64,000 bases of DNA from Pontivivens marinum (GCF_900231835.1 NZ_OCTN01000003.1:248001-312000), one strand, 5' to 3'; counted from the stretch's first letter, positions 8,202 through 17,343 are shown. Notes: a model not told the origin generated them from the letters alone. A program made the numbers and translations.

Positions 8202-9197
8202 ATGAGCGACCCACAACGGCTGGACCTCAGCGGTATTGACCTGTCCGGTCTGCAAGTTGGCTGCATCGGCGCGGAACCGGATGCCGGATGGCATGATTTC
8301 GCAGATATCATCACATTTGAACAGCAAAACCGCGTCGATTTCGATCGTATGCAGGATATGCGCCTGAATGTTGTAGCCACCCTGCCCGCAACAATGGATG
8401 CAATGATTGTCGGACTTGGCCGTTCGCGTGATGAAAATCTTGGCCGAATCGCTCGGGCTTGCCGGATGATCCCTGCGGGCGCGCCGCTGATCGTCACCGG
8501 TCAGAAAACGGCGGGCGTCGATTCGCTGGTGCGTCAGGTGCGCAAAATCCTGCCCGTGGGTGAGGTTTTGTCCAAGTCACATGGCAAGCTGTTCCCGATT
8601 GAGGTTGCCGAAGATGCTATCCCGCTGACCCAGCCATGGTTCGACAAGGCACAGTTGAGCGCGAAAGACGGCGGTTGGTTAACCGCCCCCGGTATGTTCA
8701 GCGCGGATTCGCCAGATGCAGGGTCGATCCGGTTGGCGGAGCATTTCGCGCCTCGCATTTCCGGCGCCGTTGCCGATCTGGGCGCGGGCTGGGGCTGGCT
8801 GAGCGCACAATTGCTCGCCGCAGCGCCGGACGTGACGACCCTCTCGCTATACGAGGCGGATGCAAACGCTCTGGATGCGGCACGGCGCAATGTGACCGAT
8901 GATCGTGCCAGCTTCCATTGGGAAGACGTGACGCGGTTGGAGGGGCCGGCAGCCCATGACTGGGTTATCAGCAACCCGCCATTCCACCATGGCCGCGCAG
9001 CCGAACCCGCCTTGGGCCAAGCGTTTATCCAGACGGCAGCAAAACTGTTGAAGCCAAACGGGCGGGCGTTGTTCGTGGCCAACCGTCAGTTACCCTACGA
9101 GGCGCAGTTGAGCGAATCCTTCAAGAAATGGCAGGAAATTCCGGGCCCTGGCGCGTTCAAACTATTTGAGGCTGAGAGGCCGATCAGAAAGCGTTAA
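8202..9197 (+). CDS. RsmC-like class I methyltransferase
   Basis: Resembles 16S rRNA (guanine-1207-N2)-methyltransferase RsmC/RsmD-type enzymes. The N-terminal half is the degenerate methylase-like domain. The C-terminal half carries the SAM site VADLGAGWGWLSAQLL (about residues 190-205) and the N-methyltransferase motif SNPPFHHG (about 258-265), followed by FVANRQLPYE. At 331 residues it has the RsmC length. It follows clpS by 10 bases and may be in one operon. The exact substrate cannot be fixed from sequence. Confidence 0.85.
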   Translation: MSDPQRLDLSGIDLSGLQVGCIGAEPDAGWHDFADIITFEQQNRVDFDRMQDMRLNVVATLPATMDAMIVGLGRSRDENLGRIARACRMIPAGAPLIVTGQKTAGVDSLVRQVRKILPVGEVLSKSHGKLFPIEVAEDAIPLTQPWFDKAQLSAKDGGWLTAPGMFSADSPDAGSIRLAEHFAPRISGAVADLGAGWGWLSAQLLAAAPDVTTLSLYEADANALDAARRNVTDDRASFHWEDVTRLEGPAAHDWVISNPPFHHGRAAEPALGQAFIQTAAKLLKPNGRALFVANRQLPYEAQLSESFKKWQEIPGPGAFKLFEAERPIRKR

Positions 9198-9252
9198 CCT
9201 TTATTAACAACTAAACCTTGCTTTCCTGCGGCGGTTGTTAACATGTATTAAC
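9194..9252 (+). promoter_or_regulatory. two TTAA-N6-TTAAC boxes, CtrA-like
   Basis: TTAA at 9194-9197 and 9204-9207, and again at 9238-9241 and 9248-9251, each pair separated by six bases and followed by C. The first box contains the stop codon of the methyltransferase gene and the second lies just before the nuclease start. The Caulobacter CtrA consensus is TTAA-N7-TTAA, so the spacing is one base short. Treat as a candidate only. Confidence 0.35.
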
Positions 9253-9254
9253 AC

Positions 9255-9878
9255 ATGTTCAAACTGATCGCCGCAGCATTGCTATTCGCCCTGCCCGTCG
9301 CTGCTGACACCGTCAGCGGCTATCCCACTGTGGTTGATGGCGACACGATCCACTTCGCTGATGATAAGGTCCGGCTGGCAGGTATGGATGCGCCGGAGCG
9401 GCACCAGATGTGCGGTGACGAGGCATGCGGTGTTATTGCCACCACGACCTTGGCCAATCTAATCGGCAATGACGTTGTGACCTGTTTGTTGAATGGCGGG
9501 CAGACCTATGATCGCATTGCCGGAACATGCTCCACCGCGCGCGTTACTGATTTGGGTGGTGCGATGGTTGTGGCGGGCTATGCGATGGATGAACCTCGCT
9601 ATCAGCCTGACTACACGGCCCTAGCCGCGCATGCCGAACGCGACAATCGCGGTATGTGGGCGAACCCGGTTCAGGCGGGCTGGGAGTGGCGAGCCGCGCA
9701 AATCATCTCCCCCCCCCATGACGCGGATTGCGATATTAAGGGCAATATCAGCGCCAGCGGTCGCATCTATCACGTCCCGGGCAGCCGCCACTACGATCGC
9801 ACCTCGATCAATTCGAGCGAGCGTTGGTTCTGCTCCATCGCCGAGGCTGAGGCCGCAGGCTGGCGCGCGCCGCGCTAA
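9255..9878 (+). CDS. secreted thermonuclease-family protein
   Basis: A staphylococcal nuclease-like (SNase) domain after an N-terminal signal peptide (MFKLIAAALLFALPVAA). The fold-specific VVDGDTIHFADDKVRLAGMDAPE segment (about residues 27-49) holds the calcium-binding Asp and an active Arg; the central CGDEACG cysteines are typical of bacterial exported forms. The C-terminal part (GNISASGRIYHVPGSRHYDRT) matches the extension found in several proteobacterial family members. It has 207 residues. It is likely periplasmic or extracellular and would cleave nucleic acids. Its TAA shares the bases CTAA with the convergent acyl-CoA synthetase stop. Confidence 0.88.
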   Translation: MFKLIAAALLFALPVAADTVSGYPTVVDGDTIHFADDKVRLAGMDAPERHQMCGDEACGVIATTTLANLIGNDVVTCLLNGGQTYDRIAGTCSTARVTDLGGAMVVAGYAMDEPRYQPDYTALAAHAERDNRGMWANPVQAGWEWRAAQIISPPHDADCDIKGNISASGRIYHVPGSRHYDRTSINSSERWFCSIAEAEAAGWRAPR

Positions 9879-11488
9879 AGCTGTTCCGCCTGTTTTCGCA
9901 GCTCGAATTTCTGCACTTTACCGGTCGATGTTTTGGGCAATTGCGTAAAGATGACATGGCGCGGCGCCTTGAAATGCGCCAATTCGGCACGGCAATGGGC
10001 GATGATTTCGTCTGCACTTACCTGTGCATTTGGGCGCAACTCGATAAAGGCACAAGGGGTTTCGCCCCATTTGGAATCGGGACGGGCCACCACCGCACAG
10101 GTTGCAACGGCGGGATGGCGATATAGGGCCTCCTCCACCTCGATCGACGAGATATTTTCGCCCCCAGAAATGATGATATCCTTGGACCGGTCCTTGAGCT
10201 GAATATAGCCGTCGGGATGCTTTACCCCCAGATCGCCGGAGCGGAACCAACCGCCACGAAATGCGTCCGCTGTCGCCTTTGGGTTACGGAAATACCCCTT
10301 CATCACGACATTGCCGCGCATCACAACCTCACCCATGGTTTGCCCATCGGCGGGAACGGGCATGTCGTTCGCGTCCAGCACGTCCAACTCCTCAAGCGCG
10401 GCATAGCGCACGCCCTGTCGTGCCTTTAACCGTGCCTGCTCGCCTGTTTCCAGCGCGTCCCAGTCGCGGTTCCATTCGTTGATAACGGCGGGGCCGTATA
10501 CCTCGGTCAGACCGTATAGATGCGTCACGTCGAAACCGGCCTGCCCCATCGCGGCCAAGACATTCTCGGGCGGTGGGGCCGCTGCGGTAAAAAACGCTAC
10601 GCGCGCAGGCATATCACGCCGGTCCTGTGGATCAGCGTCCAGCAACGTGCTCATCACCACCGGCGCGCCGCACATATGGGTCACGCCGTGATCTGCGATA
10701 GCATCGAACATCGCCTTTGCCCGCACCTGCCGCAGACAAACATGGGTGCCTGCAACCGCGCTCAACGACCATGGGAAGCACCAGCCGTTGCAGTGGAACA
10801 TCGGCAAGGTCCACAGATAGACCGGATGTTTAGCCATGCCCGCATGCACAACATTCCCCGTCGCCAACAACATCGCACCACGGTGGTGATAGACCACGCC
10901 CTTCGGGTCGCCCGTCGTGCCGGAGGTATAGTTCAGGCTGATCGCATCCCATTCATCCTGCGGGGTTAGCCACGCATAATGCGGATCACCAGCGGCCAGC
11001 AGCTCCTCATATTCACAGGGTTGGGTGGAGATGGTGGGGTCGTGATAGACAATCAGCGCAGGTGGGGTGGCGATCAACGCGCAGGCCGCGCGCGCCAATT
11101 CCAGCAGCTCCGCATCGACCAGCAGGACCTTTGCCTCGCAATGTTGCAGGATAAACGCCGTGCCCGCTGCATCCAACCGCGTGTTCAGGGCATTCAGCAC
11201 CGCGCCGGTCATTGGCACGCCGTAATGCGCCTCGATCATCGGGGGGGTATTCAACAGCAGCGCGGATACTGTCTGCCCTCGCTGCACACCCATAGACGCC
11301 AAGGCAGAAGCAAGTCGGCGCGACCGTTCATAGAGCGCGCTATAGGAAATTTTCTGTTCGCCGTGAATAATTGCAGGATGATCTGGAAACACGCGCGCGG
11401 CGCGATCCAGTAGGGTCAGCGGGGTTAGAGGCTGATGGTTTGCCTGCATACGGGGCAAATTCGCGTTATAGTCATCCAGCGTCGCCAA
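9875..11488 (-). CDS. acyl-CoA synthetase (AMP-forming)
   Basis: Activates a carboxylic acid to its CoA thioester through an acyl-adenylate. The ATP/AMP motif YTSGTTGDPKG (about 172-182), the GLTEVYGP motif, the GGWFRSGDLGV segment and the final SKDIIISGGENI and LPKTSTGKVQK (catalytic Lys) are all intact. The 537-residue length and sequence style fit the medium- or short-chain ligases that include DmdB (methylmercaptopropionate-CoA ligase) of roseobacters, but the substrate is not set by sequence alone. It is a single gene on minus; the SDR gene upstream is divergent. Confidence 0.92.
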   Translation of the reverse strand: MATLDDYNANLPRMQANHQPLTPLTLLDRAARVFPDHPAIIHGEQKISYSALYERSRRLASALASMGVQRGQTVSALLLNTPPMIEAHYGVPMTGAVLNALNTRLDAAGTAFILQHCEAKVLLVDAELLELARAACALIATPPALIVYHDPTISTQPCEYEELLAAGDPHYAWLTPQDEWDAISLNYTSGTTGDPKGVVYHHRGAMLLATGNVVHAGMAKHPVYLWTLPMFHCNGWCFPWSLSAVAGTHVCLRQVRAKAMFDAIADHGVTHMCGAPVVMSTLLDADPQDRRDMPARVAFFTAAAPPPENVLAAMGQAGFDVTHLYGLTEVYGPAVINEWNRDWDALETGEQARLKARQGVRYAALEELDVLDANDMPVPADGQTMGEVVMRGNVVMKGYFRNPKATADAFRGGWFRSGDLGVKHPDGYIQLKDRSKDIIISGGENISSIEVEEALYRHPAVATCAVVARPDSKWGETPCAFIELRPNAQVSADEIIAHCRAELAHFKAPRHVIFTQLPKTSTGKVQKFELRKQAEQL

Positions 11489-11613
11489 GGTAGCCTCCGT
11501 TTCCTAAGGTCAAATCAGTTCTAGCAGATAGGCACACCCTCGCAAGTTCGCCGCAATTACCCTATATGCCGTCACCGACCGTATACGCGCGGTCCGCAGA
11601 TCATGGAGCAGAT

Positions 11614-12414
11614 ATGAGTTCGCTGGCTGGAAAATCGGTAATCGTCACAGGTGCGGCAAGCGGCGTCGGGCTCGCCATCGCGCGCAAGTTCCGTGATAAG
11701 GGCGCACAAGTCATGATGGCGGACATCGATGATGACCGCCTCGCTCATGAGGCAAAATCACTTTGCAAGGATGGCGAACAGGTCCGCAGTTTTACCTGCG
11801 ATTTGCGTGAGAAGCTCAGCATTGCAAACCTGATGGCCACAACCATCGACAGCTTTGATCGGGTGGATGTGCTGGTCAACGCGGCGCGGCAGGTTATCTC
11901 CTCTGACCCGCTGGACCCGCAGGGCGATGTGTTCGACACGCTGATGCAGCAAAACGTCAAAAACAGCCTGCGGTTGAGCCAACTAGTTGCGAAAAAGATG
12001 ATTGCACAGGCCGAGGGTTCCTCGGATCGCAATATCGGCTCCATCGTCAATGTGACCTCGATTTCAGCGCAACGCACCCTGCCCGAGTTGTTGGCCTATT
12101 CGGTCAGTTGTGCCGCACTGGATCAAATGACGCGCAGCCTCGCCGTGGCGCTAGCCCCGCAGGGCGTGCGCGTGAACGCAATCGCATTGGGCGGCGTTAT
12201 GACTGGCCACCTGAAGGAAGCCCTGAAGGAGCGTGAGGAGCTTCGGCAGGAACTGACCGCCGTAACCCCGCTGGGTCGGATCGGTGATGCAGAGGAAGCC
12301 GCAGAGGCGGTGCTGTTCCTCGCCTCGGACAAGGCGAGCTTTATCACCGGTCAGATTTTGGCTGTCGATGGCGGCCGCACCAATCTGGACCCGCTGGACG
12401 CGCCATCCGGCTAA
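11614..12414 (+). CDS. SDR-fold protein without the catalytic lysine
   Basis: A classical short-chain dehydrogenase fold by its TGAASGVGL nucleotide-binding motif (residues 12-20), ADIDDD after the second strand and a C-terminal GQILAVDGG. Two key positions are changed: the usual NNAG reads NAAR (89-92), and the YxxxK active site reads YSVSC, with Tyr162 present but Cys166 where lysine is expected. A normal dehydrogenase mechanism is therefore doubtful. The start at 11614 has a GGAG site; an in-frame ATG at 11566 would add 16 residues. The frame is otherwise intact (266 residues). Confidence 0.88.
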   Translation: MSSLAGKSVIVTGAASGVGLAIARKFRDKGAQVMMADIDDDRLAHEAKSLCKDGEQVRSFTCDLREKLSIANLMATTIDSFDRVDVLVNAARQVISSDPLDPQGDVFDTLMQQNVKNSLRLSQLVAKKMIAQAEGSSDRNIGSIVNVTSISAQRTLPELLAYSVSCAALDQMTRSLAVALAPQGVRVNAIALGGVMTGHLKEALKEREELRQELTAVTPLGRIGDAEEAAEAVLFLASDKASFITGQILAVDGGRTNLDPLDAPSG

Positions 12415-13680
12415 TCAGCCATTTTCGCGCAGAACCGCACCGGCAAGGTAGAGCGACCCACAAATCAGCACCCGCGCATCCGCTGGAACCGCCTGCAATG
12501 CCGCAGCAACGGTTTCGGCCTGTGTCGCCGCCAACCCGACAGATTGCGCCGCCTGTGCGGTTTGTTCGGCGGTTAGCGTCGCGGCCTCACCCGGGATAGA
12601 AACCGCATGCAGGTGATCCGCCTGTGCCGCGAGCGGGCGTAGGAATCCGCTGACATCCTTGGTATTCAGCATGCCGCAAATCAAATGCAGTGGCCGCGCG
12701 GGCAGCCGCCCAATCGCCTCGGCCAGTGCGATACCAGCAGCGCTGTTATGCCCGCCATCCAGCCACAGGTCACGATCACCGGCCGCTTCGACCAGTGGCC
12801 CGGTGCGCAAACGCTGTACGCGCGCGGGCCAGACTGCCTGCGTGATCGCGGCCTCGCACCCTGCATCGGACACGCCTAATGCACGCAATGCAGCCAATGC
12901 AGTACCGCCATTTTGCACCTGGTGCGCACCGATCAGTGCGGGCAGCGGCAGGTCCAGCAGGCCGTGCTCGTCAAAATAGGCCATGCGGCCGTGATCCTCA
13001 TAGGCGTCCCAGTCCTGCCCGCCGATGGACAGCGGGGCAGATAGCGATTCGGCCCTCGCCTCGATCACGTCGCGTGCCTCATCCGCCTGACGCGCGATGA
13101 TACCTGTGACGCCACGCTTCAGGATGCCTGCCTTCTCACCCGCGATTTCGGGCAAAGTGTCGCCCAGATATTGCTGATGATCGATAGAAACCGGCGTGAT
13201 CACCGTCAGGCGGGGTGTATCAACCACATTGGTCGCGTCCAGCCGCCCGCCTAGGCCGACCTCCAGAATCGTGTAATCCGCGTCCGAGCGCGCAAAGGCC
13301 AGCAGAGCGGCGCAGGTTGTGATCTCGAAATAGGTGACGGGAACGCCGCCATTGGCGCGCTCGCATTCCTCCAGCACGTCGCTCAACGCTTGCTCGGTTA
13401 TCAGACCGTCAGGCAGGCGGATACGTTCGTGGAAACGGGCCAGATGGGGTGAGGTATAGGCGCAAACGCGATGGCCGTCAGCCTGCAACCCTGCGCGAAT
13501 CATCGCCTGGGTTGAGCCCTTGCCGTTTGTGCCCGCAATGTGGATCACCGGCGGCAGATCGCGTTGCGGATTACCCAGCGCATCCAGCAATCGCCACATG
13601 CGGTCCAGAGTAAGATCGATAATCTTTGGATGCAGCGACATTAGCCGCTGCAAAACCAGATCGGTGCTGGTGCCGCTCAT
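12415..13680 (-). CDS. folC: folylpolyglutamate / dihydrofolate synthase
   Basis: Adds glutamate to dihydropteroate and to reduced folates in the cytoplasm. Mur-ligase fold: P-loop HIAGTNGKGST (about 46-56), YTSPHLARFHERIR (about 75-88), the EVGLGGRLDATNVV box and GGHNSAAG. At 421 residues it has the expected length. The ATG overlaps the accD stop by four bases; accD-folC is a conserved alphaproteobacterial pair. Its stop lies directly against the stop of the convergent SDR gene. Confidence 0.96.
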   Translation of the reverse strand: MSGTSTDLVLQRLMSLHPKIIDLTLDRMWRLLDALGNPQRDLPPVIHIAGTNGKGSTQAMIRAGLQADGHRVCAYTSPHLARFHERIRLPDGLITEQALSDVLEECERANGGVPVTYFEITTCAALLAFARSDADYTILEVGLGGRLDATNVVDTPRLTVITPVSIDHQQYLGDTLPEIAGEKAGILKRGVTGIIARQADEARDVIEARAESLSAPLSIGGQDWDAYEDHGRMAYFDEHGLLDLPLPALIGAHQVQNGGTALAALRALGVSDAGCEAAITQAVWPARVQRLRTGPLVEAAGDRDLWLDGGHNSAAGIALAEAIGRLPARPLHLICGMLNTKDVSGFLRPLAAQADHLHAVSIPGEAATLTAEQTAQAAQSVGLAATQAETVAAALQAVPADARVLICGSLYLAGAVLRENG

Positions 13681-14600
13681 GCCGTGCCGGTTGCCTCGGC
13701 CGGAACGCTGGCTTCACCCTCGGGCGAAGGCAGATCGCCATGGCTGCGCGGACGCTCGTTCAACAGCAGGCGCAGCAGGGTTGCCAGCTCATCGCGCATT
13801 TGCGTGCGGTGAACAACGCGGTCCAGCATGCCGTGATCCAGCAGGTATTCCGAACGCTGGAAGCCCTCAGGCAGCTTTTCGCGAATGGTCTGCTCGATCA
13901 CCCGTGGGCCCGCGAAACAGATCAGTGCGTTTGGCTCCGCGATATGCACATCGCCCAGCATCGCATAGCTGGCCGTCACGCCACCCGTGGTGGGGTGGGT
14001 CAGGACGACGATATAGGGCAGTCCCGCTTCCTTCACCATATCCACAGCCACTGTCGTGCGGGGCATTTGCATTAGGCTGAGGATACCCTCCTGCATCCGC
14101 GCGCCACCTGCGGCGGAGAACAGAATCAGCGGGGCGCGCAGCTCAACCGCGCGCTGTGCAGCGGCGATGATTGCGTTGCCGACATACATGCCCATGGAGC
14201 CCGCCATGAAGGAAAAGTCCTGCACCGCGACCACGGCCTTAACCTCACCGATATTGCCCTCGGCAACCAACATTGCCTCATGCTCGGATGTGGTTTTGCG
14301 CGCATCTGCCAGCCGCTTGGGATAGGGCTTCTGATCCTTGAAATGCAGCGGATCAACGATGGGATCGGGAACCGATACCGTTGTGAAAATACCCAGATCA
14401 AACAGGGACTTCAGCCGCTCACGCGGGGTGATGAACATGTGATGATCACAGGTCGGGCAGGTATATAGCGCGTCCGACAATTCGCGGTGGAACAGCATCG
14501 TTCCGCAATTATCGCATTTCGACCAAAGGTTTTCCGGCACCTCGCGGCGGGAAAATAGCGAATTGATCATCGGACGTGTGAAGTTGGATATCCAGCTCAT
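13677..14600 (-). CDS. accD: acetyl-CoA carboxylase carboxyltransferase, beta subunit
   Basis: Moves the carboxyl group from carboxybiotin to acetyl-CoA, the first step of fatty acid synthesis, with AccA. The N-terminal zinc ribbon (WSKCDNCG and YTCPTCDHHM, about residues 26-57) and the crotonase-like core with SAAGGARMQEG and THPTTGGVTASYAMLGD are present. At 307 residues it is normal. The C-terminus ends in a short Glu/Ala-rich tail. It leads the accD-folC unit. Confidence 0.97.
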   Translation of the reverse strand: MSWISNFTRPMINSLFSRREVPENLWSKCDNCGTMLFHRELSDALYTCPTCDHHMFITPRERLKSLFDLGIFTTVSVPDPIVDPLHFKDQKPYPKRLADARKTTSEHEAMLVAEGNIGEVKAVVAVQDFSFMAGSMGMYVGNAIIAAAQRAVELRAPLILFSAAGGARMQEGILSLMQMPRTTVAVDMVKEAGLPYIVVLTHPTTGGVTASYAMLGDVHIAEPNALICFAGPRVIEQTIREKLPEGFQRSEYLLDHGMLDRVVHRTQMRDELATLLRLLLNERPRSHGDLPSPEGEASVPAEATGTA

Positions 14601-14715
14601 TTCGGCGCGACCCCCAGTGTCTCTTTCCGGTCAATTATATCGCGCGTCGATGGATTGCAACGATACGGCGCGCTGCCTAAGGTCAATAAAACTGACACAA
14701 ACAGGGAAACGTCGC

Positions 14716-15573
14716 ATGGCAATCGGTAGCGATATTCGCACATGGTACGAGGGTGAGTGGCTTGAGGGCAATACGCTCATTATGGGTGCGGCCGATCATG
14801 CAACATGGCTGGGCACGCTGGTCTTTGATGGCGCGCGTACTTTTAGCGGCGTTAGCCCAGATCTGGACCTGCATTGTGAGCGGATTATCCGGTCGGCTGT
14901 GGCGATGGGAATGACCCCGCCAATGGATGCTGCACAGGTTCTGGCCCTGGCGCAGGAAGGTATCGCGCAATATCCGGCAGATGCTGAGCTGTATATCCGC
15001 CCAATGATGTGGAGCGTCGAAGGCGACGCCGCGATGATCGCGCCGGAAACCGCGCCCTGCGCCTTTGCCCTATGTATCGAGGCGATGCCCCTGCCCCCTA
15101 TGGGATCGATCGCGCTGACGGTCTCTCCCTTCCGCCGCCCACGCCCTGACACTGCGTTGACCGAGGCAAAGGCCGCCTGCCTGTATCCCAATAACGGGCG
15201 CATGCTGACCGAGGCGCGCAAGCGCGGCTTTAACAACGCATTATCCCTGGATGATTGGGATCATGTGGCCGAAACGGCGACTGCCAACGTGTTTCTGGTC
15301 AAGGATGGCGTGGTCCGCACCCCCGTACCCAATGGCACATTCCTGAACGGCATCACGCGCCAGCGGATCATCAAGTTGCTGTCCGATGACGGGATGCAGG
15401 TTGAGGAAACCTCGCTGAAGGTTGACGATTTCGCGCAAGCTGATGAGATTTTCCTGACCGGCAATGCGTCCAAGGTCACAGCCGTTCGTCAATTCGAGGA
15501 TCGCACAATGCAGCCCGGACCGGTGGCCGCGCGGGCGCGGGCACTGTATTGGGCATGGGCGGGCGCGGCCTAG
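14716..15573 (+). CDS. class IV (branched-chain) aminotransferase
   Basis: A PLP enzyme of fold type IV, most like branched-chain amino acid aminotransferases, which interconvert Leu/Ile/Val and their keto acids. Seen: YIRPMMW, the TEAKAACLYPNNGRMLTEA segment with the PLP lysine (AK, near residue 153), NVFLVKDG, and the phosphate-binding TGNASKVTAV near the end. The ATG at 14716 matches the family start (285 residues); the longer frame to 14563 would overlap accD and is rejected. Related D-amino acid or 4-amino-4-deoxychorismate enzymes are less likely but not excluded. Confidence 0.86.
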   Translation: MAIGSDIRTWYEGEWLEGNTLIMGAADHATWLGTLVFDGARTFSGVSPDLDLHCERIIRSAVAMGMTPPMDAAQVLALAQEGIAQYPADAELYIRPMMWSVEGDAAMIAPETAPCAFALCIEAMPLPPMGSIALTVSPFRRPRPDTALTEAKAACLYPNNGRMLTEARKRGFNNALSLDDWDHVAETATANVFLVKDGVVRTPVPNGTFLNGITRQRIIKLLSDDGMQVEETSLKVDDFAQADEIFLTGNASKVTAVRQFEDRTMQPGPVAARARALYWAWAGAA

Positions 15574-15610
15574 GCCCCTCCTGCCAATTATATCATCGGA
15601 GGATTTTAGT

Positions 15611-16597
15611 ATGACCGATATGCGTTGCGTTGAAGTAACCAAACCAGGCGGACCAGAGGTGCTGGTCGAAACACGCCGTCCTATTCCAGTCCCTGCCGCG
15701 GGTGAGATTTTGATCCGTGTTAAGGCAGCAGGCGTTAACCGCCCCGACGCCCTGCAACGCACCGGCGCGTATAAGCCCCCTGCCGGCGCATCCGATCTAC
15801 CGGGGCTGGAGGCCGCAGGCGAAATCGCAGCAATCGGTGCTGGTGTTAGCCGCTGGTCGGTTGGCGATGCCGTGACCGCCCTGCTGCCCGGTGGTGGCTA
15901 TGCGGAATATGTAACGACTCAGGCCGATCATGCCCTGCCGATTCCCACGGGATATTCGTGGGAGCAGGCCGCCGCGCTGTGCGAAACCTTCTTCACCGTT
16001 TGGATCAACGTGTTTGACCGTGGCGGATTGCGCGCGGGGGAAACGTTCCTCGTGCATGGCGGCACCTCCGGCATCGGAACAACCGCGATTCAGTTGGCCA
16101 AGGCACGCGGCGCGCGCGTCATGGCCACCGCCGGTTCCGACGAGAAATGCGAGCGCTGCCGCGAGCTGGGCGCCGATCTGGCCATCAACTATCGCACCGC
16201 CGATTTTGTTGAAGAGTCCAAGACCTTCACCGATGGGCGCGGCCTGGACCTGATCCTCGATATGGTAGGTGGCGATTACATTCCGCGTGATATCAAGGCT
16301 TTGGCACTGGATGGCCGCCTTGCCATGATCGCCTTCCTAGGGGGACCGATGGCGGAGGTGAACTTCGCGCAAGTTATGGTCAAACGTCTGATGCTGACCG
16401 GATCAACACTGCGTCCCCGCAGCAATCTGGTAAAGGCCGAAACCGCCCGCGCGGTGGAGCGTGAGGTCTGGCCATTGCTCAATGCCGGAACCATCGCCCC
16501 CGTCATGGATTCGACGTTCCCATTGTCGCAGGCCGCACAGGCGCATGCGCATCTGGAAACCTCGACCCATGTTGGGAAGATCGTTCTGGTTCCTTAA
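15611..16597 (+). CDS. NAD(P)H:quinone oxidoreductase, PIG3-like
   Basis: A zinc-free medium-chain reductase that passes electrons from NAD(P)H to quinones. Seen: GVNRPDALQRTGAYKPPAG (about residues 41-59), the NADPH-binding HGGTSGIGTTAIQLAK (about 148-163) and MIAFLGG. It has 328 residues, as usual for the PIG3 branch. The ATG at 15611 has GGAGG at 15598-15602; an upstream in-frame ATG lies inside the aminotransferase gene. It follows that gene by 37 bases. Its TAA shares TTAA with the convergent RNase T2 stop. Confidence 0.9.
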   Translation: MTDMRCVEVTKPGGPEVLVETRRPIPVPAAGEILIRVKAAGVNRPDALQRTGAYKPPAGASDLPGLEAAGEIAAIGAGVSRWSVGDAVTALLPGGGYAEYVTTQADHALPIPTGYSWEQAAALCETFFTVWINVFDRGGLRAGETFLVHGGTSGIGTTAIQLAKARGARVMATAGSDEKCERCRELGADLAINYRTADFVEESKTFTDGRGLDLILDMVGGDYIPRDIKALALDGRLAMIAFLGGPMAEVNFAQVMVKRLMLTGSTLRPRSNLVKAETARAVEREVWPLLNAGTIAPVMDSTFPLSQAAQAHAHLETSTHVGKIVLVP

Positions 16598-17211
16598 CGC
16601 ACGGGCGGCAAGCTGGCCGTGTATGAGCAATCCCGGATCACGTCGCGCCCACAGCGACGTGGTTCGAGGTCGCGCGTCAGGCAGATGCGAACCTCCTGAA
16701 TACGACTGTCACGACAGGTCACAGTTACGCCGTCAGCCTCCATATCCTCGTTGACCTCCAGAAACGCGGCCTCGATCACCGAGGGGTCCAGACGCAATGT
16801 TTCCTGCACGCGGCGCAGGATCGCAGGGCGTTCAACGCGCTCATATCCCTCACGCGATAGGGCAAAGAAATCCGTCGCGGACAGGCCACTACATCGCCCG
16901 TGCTTCTGCCACTGATGCCACGCGGCACCGCCCGTTCCCATAATATCTGCCATCTGACCGGTTTGTCGGCGCGATGGATCGCGATGCGAGGTGCCGCAAT
17001 ATTCAGGCCAGCCGCTTTCATATTGTGGCCACAGGCCATGCAGCACAAAGCCCAGCGAGCGGTCGCATTGCTCGGATCCCTGTGCATCGCCGGTTGCGGC
17101 ACACCATGATGGCGACCAGCTCAGGCTTAACACATAGTAATCAAAGACGCCTGCATCACCGTCTGCGCGCGCAGGCAGTGCCAACATCAGAAGGGCCAGA
17201 AACCAGCGCAT
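16594..17211 (-). CDS. ribonuclease T2 family protein
   Basis: A secreted endoribonuclease fold that yields 2',3'-cyclic phosphates. The signal peptide (about 1-16) is followed by the CAS I motif VLHGLWPQY (catalytic His58) and the CAS II segment WHQWQKHGRC (His99, Lys103, His104). The acidic residue of CAS II, normally Glu in HEWxKHG, is Gln100 here. Four or more cysteines fit the disulfide pattern of the family. It has 205 residues. It is divergent from trcR. Activity may be reduced if the Glu is needed; otherwise it works as a periplasmic RNase. Confidence 0.88.
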   Translation of the reverse strand: MRWFLALLMLALPARADGDAGVFDYYVLSLSWSPSWCAATGDAQGSEQCDRSLGFVLHGLWPQYESGWPEYCGTSHRDPSRRQTGQMADIMGTGGAAWHQWQKHGRCSGLSATDFFALSREGYERVERPAILRRVQETLRLDPSVIEAAFLEVNEDMEADGVTVTCRDSRIQEVRICLTRDLEPRRCGRDVIRDCSYTASLPPVR

Positions 17212-17343
17212 GACGAAACCTCTTTATCCTTTTACGTTCAGGGCCTATATACTGCGGTAATTCCCCAAACGGAAACGGACTGCGGCCCCGGCCAACCGAT
17301 TTCTCGGCACGGGAGAGGATTGCAGTTTTCTGAAAGGCACGAC

